17,897 bases of DNA from Flavobacteriia bacterium (GTDB lineage Bacteria; Bacteroidota; Bacteroidia; Flavobacteriales; Flavobacteriaceae): assembly GCA_003973375.1 (NCBI GenBank), contig QNYL01000202.1, forward strand, positions 1 through 17,897. Direction: 5' to 3'. Each line of letters starts with the position of its first letter. Position 1 is the first letter of the stretch. The notes beneath the pieces were generated by a model. That model had not been told where the DNA came from. It did not search any database and was given only the letters and a program-made list of their open reading frames with translations. A program made the position numbers and the translations under genes. This document shows positions 7,989 to 13,471 of this stretch, one piece after another.

Positions 7989-8822
7989 TTATTTTAAAGA
8001 GGGTATCGGATGGATGTCCATATCACTGTAATCCAGGTTCTCTCCTGCCATCCCCCAGATAAATATATAATTGGAGGTGCCTGCTGCCGAATGGATCGAC
8101 CAGGAGGGTGAGATAACGGCTTCATGATTCTTTAGCCAGATATGACGGGTTTCCCGGGGTTCGCCCATAAAGTGACAGATGGCCTGATCTTCGGGTACAT
8201 CAAAATAAAAATAGGCTTCCATCCTTCTGCTGTGGGTATGTGCCGGCATGGTATTCCATACGGATCCTTCTTTTAACTCGGTCATGCCCATCTGTAACTG
8301 GCAGGTCTCTACAACTCCACTGATCAACAGTTGATTGATCTTCCTGTCGTTAGAGGTTTTTAACGAGCCGAGTTCTATCATATTAGCCTCTCCCATCGAA
8401 ACTTTTTTAGTAGGATAGGTTTTATGTGCGTTTGCCGAGTTGATGTAGAAAAAAGCTTCTGCTCCTTCAAAATAAACTTCTTTGGCGCCACGGCCAATAT
8501 ACAACGCATCTTTGTAATCCAGTTCATAAACCTGATCATCAACGGTCACTTTTCCTTTTCCTCCTACATTGATGATGCCTAATTCTCTTCTCTCCAGAAA
8601 ATAATCAGCCTTTAACGGATCAATGGTCTCTAAAAATAATCTTTCTCCTTCTATTGGTTTTGCTCCTCCCACAATGTATCTGTCGATATAGGAGTAGACC
8701 AGTTTGATATTTCCTTCTTCAAAGATGTTTTCAACCAAAAATTCTTTTCTGATCCTTTTTGTGTCATATCCTTTAAAATCTTCGGGATGACCTGCATATC
8801 TGATTTCGTATGTTACTGCCAT
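7989..8822 (-). CDS. kduI: 5-dehydro-4-deoxy-D-glucuronate isomerase
   Basis: This 277-residue cupin-fold isomerase converts 4-deoxy-L-threo-5-hexosulose uronate, formed spontaneously from unsaturated uronic acids, to 3-deoxy-D-glycero-2,5-hexodiulosonate. The zinc ligands are in place: His195 and His197 in [10 protein letters not shown], Glu202, and His244 in SWSIHSAAG. They are offset by one from the E. coli enzyme (196, 198, 203, 245). Length and the N-terminal wording ([17 protein letters not shown]) agree with the family. It is the first gene of the uronate operon, preceded by a 257-bp dyad-rich promoter region and then an IS982 fragment. Its presence points to pectin-, ulvan- or glycosaminoglycan-type lyase products, since alginate degraders usually use KdgF and a DEH reductase. 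Confidence 0.96.
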   Translation of the reverse strand: MAVTYEIRYAGHPEDFKGYDTKRIRKEFLVENIFEEGNIKLVYSYIDRYIVGGAKPIEGERLFLETIDPLKADYFLERRELGIINVGGKGKVTVDDQVYELDYKDALYIGRGAKEVYFEGAEAFFYINSANAHKTYPTKKVSMGEANMIELGSLKTSNDRKINQLLISGVVETCQLQMGMTELKEGSVWNTMPAHTHSRRMEAYFYFDVPEDQAICHFMGEPRETRHIWLKNHEAVISPSWSIHSAAGTSNYIFIWGMAGENLDYSDMDIHPIPSLK

Positions 8823-8880
8823 TTTATTGTTCTTTTAAACAGATAATTTTAGCTAATCTATGAAATTATTATAAAAAAAC

Positions 8881-8915
8881 CTGATATATCTCACTTTGGT
8901 TTCCAAACATATCAG
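8881..8915. promoter_or_regulatory. Nested dyad overlapping the kduI -7 box (candidate operator)
   Basis: The inner arms are TTTGG (8895-8899) and CCAAA (8903-8907) around a TTT centre. The outer arms are CTGATAT (8881-8887) and ATATCAG (8909-8915). The inner dyad resembles the TTGG...CCAA half-sites used by GntR/LacI-type sugar-acid regulators. Its overlap with the -7 box would suit repression or an RNA hairpin in the leader. No regulator gene is in the window, so the assignment is inference. Confidence 0.4.
8904..8911 (-). promoter_or_regulatory. Candidate Bacteroidota -7 box for the kduI operon
   Basis: On the minus strand this reads TATGTTTG, a full match to the Bacteroidota housekeeping -7 consensus TAnnTTTG. 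It lies about 82 bp upstream of the kduI start, giving a plausible 5' leader of roughly 75 nt. No clear TTG at the -33 position is present, so the promoter may be weak or activator-dependent. It overlaps the dyad at 8881-8915. Confidence 0.45.
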
Positions 8916-8954
8916 AAAAGCATTTAGCCCTTTATTCGGATTATTAATGTAATA

Positions 8955-8979
8955 ATATCTAATAAATACAATTAGATAT
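8955..8979. promoter_or_regulatory. Perfect 9-bp inverted repeat upstream of kduI promoter
   Basis: ATATCTAAT (8955-8963) and ATTAGATAT (8971-8979) are perfect inverted 9-mers around a 7-nt spacer. They sit about 45-75 bp upstream of the candidate -7 box, where activators commonly bind. Further perfect dyads lie on both sides: ATTATTA/TAATAAT at 8940-8956, TAATAA/TTATTA at 8995-9009 and AGTAC/GTACT at 9030-9045. The region is AT-rich, so the shorter ones may be chance; the 9-bp pair is the strongest. Confidence 0.45.
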
Positions 8980-9079
8980 ACTCTTAACAGTCAGTAATAA
9001 TCGTTATTATTTTGGATTATTTTTCCGGAAGTACGAAACTGTACTGTAATCAGGCTTACATACTAACTTTTTTCTTTTT

Positions 9080-9319
9080 TCACCATAAGGTATCACCTAA
9101 ATTGTTAATTAGTGTTTGTCTATAAAGTGCTTGATTGGTCTGTATTGGAGTAATATTGAGTGATGGTTTTTTAGGAAAGAAGCAATAGGCAGTTAAAGCA
9201 GCCACAATATTTACCAGAAAACCTTTTACAGATCGATGTCCGGTATGTTCAATCTTACACATATTCTTAAGCTCATCATTCACTGATTCAACTAATGCCC
9301 TTTTTCTTAAAAGAATCTC
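9080..9319 (-). pseudogene. IS982-family transposase remnant (C-terminal about 79 residues)
   Basis: Reading on the minus strand from the stop at 9320-9322, the frame encodes EILLRKRALVESVNDELKNM, then KIEHTGHRS, FLVNIVAALTAYCF and PKKPSLN. This is the characteristic C-terminal end of IS982 transposases, including the (V/I)E(S/T)VNDELK stretch that carries the catalytic Glu. Intact IS982 transposases are about 290-300 residues, so roughly three quarters is missing, including the other acidic catalytic residues. The apparent start at 9283 is an internal GTG and not the true beginning. The fragment sits between the uronate operon and the GH36-like gene and is non-functional. It marks past insertion and rearrangement at this junction. 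I could not identify its terminal inverted repeats. Confidence 0.85.
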
Positions 9320-9330
9320 TTATATCAAAC

Positions 9331-9345
9331 AAGACCCTTGCAAAA
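9331..9345 (+). repeat. AAGACCCTTGCAAAA motif, left flank of the GH36-like gene
   Basis: This 15-mer matches the inverted copy at 11759-11773 at 14 of 15 positions (C/G difference at the seventh base). It lies 12 bp beyond the edge of the IS982 fragment and 54 bp beyond the stop of the GH36-like gene. It may be a transposon end or a shared regulatory or structural sequence. Confidence 0.5.
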
Positions 9346-9398
9346 CTATATATAATTATGAGGTAACGGCAATTCTTTGCTCTTTTGTTGCCAATAAT

Positions 9399-11687
9399 CT
9401 ATTTAAATTGTACAGCCCAGTTGGCCGGTTCTTCTTTTCCTGTAAAACTCAGTTTCATAACATTATCTTCCAAGGTAATATCGAACTTGCCGTCAATCGA
9501 AACTGTTGCTTTGTCGACTGTTTTACCATCTGGAACATAGATGTATAAACTATATTTATCGCCCGGAACTGTTGAAGAAACTCCCGAAAGAGTCTGTTTA
9601 TCTTTATTCCACGACACCGACTTAATACTTTTGGCCGATGAAATATGCCGTGATGTGGCAAGCAGTTGCGGATCTCCGGTTGCTGCACGTATTATTACCG
9701 CCATTGTTCCGTGTTTGGGTACAACTCCCTGTAATTTATTGTTATCGATATTTACCAGTTTTGTATTCCAAAAATCAAAAGCAATATATTTTTTATCGGT
9801 ATCGATTCCCAGATCTTTGTCGAAATCGAGAGTTCTTACAGTATCAACGTCAGCCCAGTTATACATAGAAACCACATCGTACTGACCGGATGCTGCATTC
9901 ACTTTCAGGTCGAGTGCTTTCGGGAACGATTTGGGTTTAGCACAGCATGTAGGCTTTGTTTTATACGGATACAGATCCATTGCTTTAATTGGCATTGCCG
10001 GCATTGTTTTTTTGTACAAATCAATCTTTTCGGGAGCTAATGGTTTAACCAGTTCTTTATAGTTCTTTGCCCAACCAATATGGTATTTGCTGTTAAGAAA
10101 ATTATGAAGTCTCTCTTTCGAGAAATCAGCAACATAATCGCTAAAAATATAGGCTTGTCCGGAGAGTGAGATCGTTGTTACAATGGTTTGCCCTTCGGTA
10201 AGAGTAAGCGGGTCGCGAACCATTACATCATCGGGATCGGACCACCAGCAAACACCATTAATAAAATTCGTTCCGAAAAGCGATTGAAAAAACTGCTGCA
10301 TTCCTCCTGACCAGTGGTTTCTACCATCCCAGTTTGCATAGTCGTCGCCCCCGGTACGTGAGCCATCAAAATAGTCGAACCCGACACCAATTTCGTGCAT
10401 TGCACATCCCAGCAAATATCCTTTATCGCCCAGTTCTTCACGAACCACTTTTATTGCTTCGCGATAAATATCACGGCTGTCCATTTTCGGATTAAAGGCC
10501 ATTTCTCGGTTCTTTTCATAAAAATCCATCCAGGTTCCCCACCCGCCGGCTTTTAAATAGCCAAGACCCCAATCGTTGACCAATGTTTTGAACAGAGGTT
10601 TTAGGTGTTTTTGAATAGCTTCGGGATTTGTATAATCAAGGCGAACCATCGTTTTGTCGGCAGAACAGCAGATGGGCGAAAGTTTTCCGTTTTTATCTTT
10701 CAGATAAAAATTCTCGGGATATTTATCGGCCATCGACGGATGTGCATAATTTGCTCCGTGAATATTTAACCACAATCCGGGAGTGAGTCCGTTATCTATT
10801 ACATACTTAAACCAGTATTTTCCTCCGTGTGGATACAATTCTTTATTCCAGTTTAACCAGTTGGCATCTTTTCCGCGCGAATAAGCAGCATCGAGCTGTA
10901 CATATTTTAATCCGTAGGGTTTTAACTTTTTTGCCAGCGCATCAGTCTCTGCCATCAACGATTCTTCCGTTGGACTCATATAATAGCAATACCAGCTGCT
11001 CCATCCTGTTGGAGCAGTTTTAAAACGCTGAGGGATGGGAGAATAATTCGGTTTAAAATCACTTTTCTGATTGCCTCCCAAACCAACTACATCAGTGTAA
11101 TAGTTTTTTTCAATAGCTATTTCTGTACCATCCGAAAGATCAATTTTAACATCCATTTTACTGTTATCGGCATCGTTTCTTGTAAGGCGACTGTCTTTTG
11201 TAAATCCAATCATAACATCGGTATCCATATCGAACAAGTGATGAACATTGGTAGCCGAGACAAATCCCATTTGTGTGTACATTACATCGTTATCCTGTGC
11301 TGCAATACGTGCCGGAATTCGCTTTTCACTTGCAGGAGCAGTCCCTTCAATAAAAGCATTTGCATTATTACACTTAAAATCGATTTTGTTTTCCGAAATT
11401 GTAAATGTCCATTTTGTTTTCTCAGGCTTTTCAGCAGTAAGTATAATTTGCCCGTTTTTATCTTCCGTTTTCCAGTTTTTTAGAATAGCAGGCGACTCTC
11501 CGTTTTTTAATTCCAAGTGCACATTGCCAAGTACAAGTCCCAGGTCGGTTTGCGAAAAACTTAATGTTCCATCTTTGGGGTTCGAGGTGATCTCCCACCC
11601 GTTTACATGGTATGTTACAGGTTGCTGACACGATAAAAAAAGTACCGCCAGTAAAATGAAAATTCCACTGTTTTTAAGTTCTTTCAT
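9399..11687 (-). CDS. GH36/GH27-like (alpha-galactosidase superfamily) lipoprotein lacking the usual nucleophile Asp
   Basis: The 762-residue lipoprotein (signal ending LFLSC, lipid Cys at residue 20) has an N-terminal beta-sandwich (about 25-220), a GH-D-clan (beta/alpha)8 barrel (about 225-545), and C-terminal beta domains. Barrel landmarks are GWSSWY (228-233), YVQLDAAY (262-269), GLWLNIHG (304-311), YLKAGGWGTW (377-386), SRTGGDD (443-449) and WWSDPDDVMV (481-490). The RTGGDD stretch matches the acid/base segment R-x-S/T-G-D of GH27/GH36. In those families the beta-4 strand reads K-x-D with Asp as nucleophile; here it is K379-A380-G381, so that Asp is missing. Two vicinal Cys pairs (340-341 and 581-582) are unusual. 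Possible explanations are a binding protein, a different mechanism, or an inactive homologue. Codon choice looks richer in TCG and ATCG words than its neighbours, by eye only. Confidence 0.8.
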   Translation of the reverse strand: MKELKNSGIFILLAVLFLSCQQPVTYHVNGWEITSNPKDGTLSFSQTDLGLVLGNVHLELKNGESPAILKNWKTEDKNGQIILTAEKPEKTKWTFTISENKIDFKCNNANAFIEGTAPASEKRIPARIAAQDNDVMYTQMGFVSATNVHHLFDMDTDVMIGFTKDSRLTRNDADNSKMDVKIDLSDGTEIAIEKNYYTDVVGLGGNQKSDFKPNYSPIPQRFKTAPTGWSSWYCYYMSPTEESLMAETDALAKKLKPYGLKYVQLDAAYSRGKDANWLNWNKELYPHGGKYWFKYVIDNGLTPGLWLNIHGANYAHPSMADKYPENFYLKDKNGKLSPICCSADKTMVRLDYTNPEAIQKHLKPLFKTLVNDWGLGYLKAGGWGTWMDFYEKNREMAFNPKMDSRDIYREAIKVVREELGDKGYLLGCAMHEIGVGFDYFDGSRTGGDDYANWDGRNHWSGGMQQFFQSLFGTNFINGVCWWSDPDDVMVRDPLTLTEGQTIVTTISLSGQAYIFSDYVADFSKERLHNFLNSKYHIGWAKNYKELVKPLAPEKIDLYKKTMPAMPIKAMDLYPYKTKPTCCAKPKSFPKALDLKVNAASGQYDVVSMYNWADVDTVRTLDFDKDLGIDTDKKYIAFDFWNTKLVNIDNNKLQGVVPKHGTMAVIIRAATGDPQLLATSRHISSAKSIKSVSWNKDKQTLSGVSSTVPGDKYSLYIYVPDGKTVDKATVSIDGKFDITLEDNVMKLSFTGKEEPANWAVQFK

Positions 11688-11710
11688 AATTTTTGATTTT
11701 TAAAAGTTTA

Positions 11711-11778
11711 ATATAAGACCGTTGCAATACTCTTTTGAATTATGAACAAATAATCGCCTTTTGCAACGGTCTTTATAT
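11711..11778. repeat. 68-bp MITE-like inverted-repeat element in the GH36-like gene leader
   Basis: The left arm ATATAAGACCGTTGCAA (11711-11727) and right arm TTGCAACGGTCTTTATAT (11761-11778) are inverted copies that differ only by one extra T. A 33-nt centre separates them and TATA-like bases lie at both edges. The element ends 24 bp before the GH36-like start codon on the coding strand, so any transcript starting upstream would carry a strong hairpin in its leader. Part of it recurs exactly elsewhere in the window at 17711-17730, which argues for a dispersed element rather than a one-off palindrome. A regulatory dyad is the alternative. Confidence 0.65.
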
Positions 11779-11874
11779 GTTTATTTAAACTATACGAGAA
11801 TGTTTCAATCTACTATTCCCTTAGCATAAAGAGTAGCCAATCTTCAATATTTTCTCTCCTGCCTGCCTTTAGAT

Positions 11875-13197
11875 TTAGGGTAAAGTTGAAAAATTTATTT
11901 CCGGTGGTTTATTGTCACTGTTTCTGCTAAAGAAAGTATCTATTTTTGAATATTCACTAAAAAAACCATCATTTTTTAAGTAAAAATAATCTCCTTTTGC
12001 TCCTCCTGCATAATCCAGTCTTGATTTTTTTCGTGCAGTGGCATCAGCTGTAAATCTTGCTTTTGTCATTTCATACCATTTGCCTTTTGAATCGCAAACC
12101 CACTGATTGCTAAAATTCACCTTTCTCTCTACATTTCCCATAGACGGAATGAAATTTTCTAAGAACGAATGTGGTCTTGTAAGATAGGTAGATGTTTTAG
12201 GCCTTCTAAAACTCGCTATCAGTTTCCATTTTCCAATTTCCGGAGCATAAAAATAAGCTGTATAATCTGTTGATTTATTTACAGAAGGAATGACCTTTAT
12301 CAAAAATTTATATTTATTTCCGGCTTTCCAGTTGTAAAGGAATCTGCTTTGGCCGCCGGAACCTTCATTTCCAAACTCTGCAGTTAAAATATCTTTTCCT
12401 TTTTTGAGTAATATTATTTTTTGATCCTCCGGAATACTTTTGGGATCATCTGTTTTAAACGGACTCCAGATCGAAAACAATACAGTCCTTTTGTCCTCCG
12501 AATTTACCTGTATTCCAAAATAACCTTCTCCAAAACCATTGGCCATAAAATACGAACCGATTACATCCTGCCCTTTCTCTATCATCATTTCATTATAATA
12601 CCATGTTACATTTTTTGCTTCCTTTGGAATTTCATAGTTTAAATGTACAGAAGGGCCTCTTCTTCCCCAATAATAATCCTCTTTTACAAAGTATGATTTC
12701 CCTTCACTTGCTTTTCCTGAGATGAGTACTTCAGTTACATCGGCAAATTCTTCTCCTTCTTTTGTAATTCCTTGTAATTCCACAAAATAATAACCGGGCG
12801 TATCCACCTTATAAGTGGCTATATAAATGTCTTTAAACTCAGTATTTTTTAAGGTAAATTTCTTTGAATTTCCATTAAAAGTTAATTGAATAGAAGATAC
12901 TCCTTTATCAACTTTTGCTCTGATACCGATATGAATCTCCCCTGTATTTTCTACTCTGAAATACGTCCGGATCTTCGTTTCAGGATTTTCCCAAAGATCA
13001 ATTCCGTTTTTGGTAATTATTTTATCGGTCTCTTTGGGTGAATCAACAACCCAGCTGTTTGCTGCAGTTGGAATAGCCAGATTCCATTTTATATGACCTG
13101 AATCTATATCGGCTTTGGCCGAATGATTGGTTTCTTTTCCTCCGCAGGAAGAAATAGTCAATATAATCAGCAAATAAATAAATTTGGAAATTCTCAT
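11875..13197 (-). CDS. DUF5077/DUF3472-domain lipoprotein
   Basis: This 440-residue exported lipoprotein has the signal ending TISSC (lipid Cys at residue 18). Residues about 38-165 form a beta-sandwich of the DUF5077 type (opening IPTAANSWVVDSP). The following region carries the DUF3472 hallmark GRRGPSVHLNYE (178-189) and extends through SYFMANGFGEGYFGIQVNS (215-233) and a FSIWSPF stretch. It ends with a short C-terminal extension. DUF3472 proteins are common exported proteins in Bacteroidota polysaccharide loci and look like ConA-type binding or hydrolytic domains; the activity is not established to my knowledge. A 187-bp gap with the MITE-like element separates it from the GH36-like gene, so the two may not be co-transcribed. 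Confidence 0.82.
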   Translation of the reverse strand: MRISKFIYLLIILTISSCGGKETNHSAKADIDSGHIKWNLAIPTAANSWVVDSPKETDKIITKNGIDLWENPETKIRTYFRVENTGEIHIGIRAKVDKGVSSIQLTFNGNSKKFTLKNTEFKDIYIATYKVDTPGYYFVELQGITKEGEEFADVTEVLISGKASEGKSYFVKEDYYWGRRGPSVHLNYEIPKEAKNVTWYYNEMMIEKGQDVIGSYFMANGFGEGYFGIQVNSEDKRTVLFSIWSPFKTDDPKSIPEDQKIILLKKGKDILTAEFGNEGSGGQSRFLYNWKAGNKYKFLIKVIPSVNKSTDYTAYFYAPEIGKWKLIASFRRPKTSTYLTRPHSFLENFIPSMGNVERKVNFSNQWVCDSKGKWYEMTKARFTADATARKKSRLDYAGGAKGDYFYLKNDGFFSEYSKIDTFFSRNSDNKPPEINFSTLP

Positions 13198-13296
13198 ATT
13201 TTCTATTTTAATAGCACTTTAACAATAGTTTGTTACTAATCAGAGTTAAGTTTTCTAAAATTATGATAAGCTTTCTCTGTGAAACTCAGTGTCTTC

Positions 13297-13323
13297 CCCG
13301 CCTTCCAGAGTGAAAACGGCGGG
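13297..13323. other. GC-rich hairpin in DUF3472-CotH gap
   Basis: CCCGCC (13297-13302) and GGCGGG (13318-13323) are perfect inverted arms around a 15-nt loop. They stand out because the surrounding spacer is very AT-rich. No T-run follows on the minus strand, so it is not a standard intrinsic terminator. It adjoins the decameric array and may be part of one dispersed repeat. Confidence 0.45.
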
Positions 13324-13352
13324 CAGGTTTGAGGTTCTTTGTGATACAGCTA

Positions 13353-13402
13353 TTGCACAAAATTGCTCAAAGAAGCTTAAAGAAACACAAAGTGGCACAA
13401 AG
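13353..13402. repeat. Decameric tandem array (nnGCnCAAAG)
   Basis: Five consecutive 10-nt units are visible: TTGCACAAAA, TTGCTCAAAG, AAGCTTAAAG, AAACACAAAG and TGGCACAAAG. An inverted-looking TTCTTTGTG occurs nearby at about 13335-13343. CACAAAG/CTTTGTG-rich intergenic repeats are frequent in flavobacterial genomes. The array sits in the 274-bp gap between the CotH gene end and the DUF3472 gene start. Confidence 0.7.
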
Positions 13403-13471
13403 ATAAAACAAAAAACATCGTAAGCAGTTAGCATTATCGCTTTTCAGTACACTGATTAGTTCCAATAGTTT

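Noticed and set aside
9080..9283. Intact small 67-residue gene
   Set aside because: The frame extends upstream to 9319 without a proper start, and its sequence is the C-terminus of an IS982 transposase, so it is a fragment.
9541..9885. Plus-strand open frame of 114 codons inside the GH36-like gene
   Set aside because: It is fully antisense to a well-supported gene, has no recognisable domain and its composition reflects the opposite frame. The same applies to all other plus-strand frames, such as 92-409, 1479-1958, 6231-6575 and 11248-11628.
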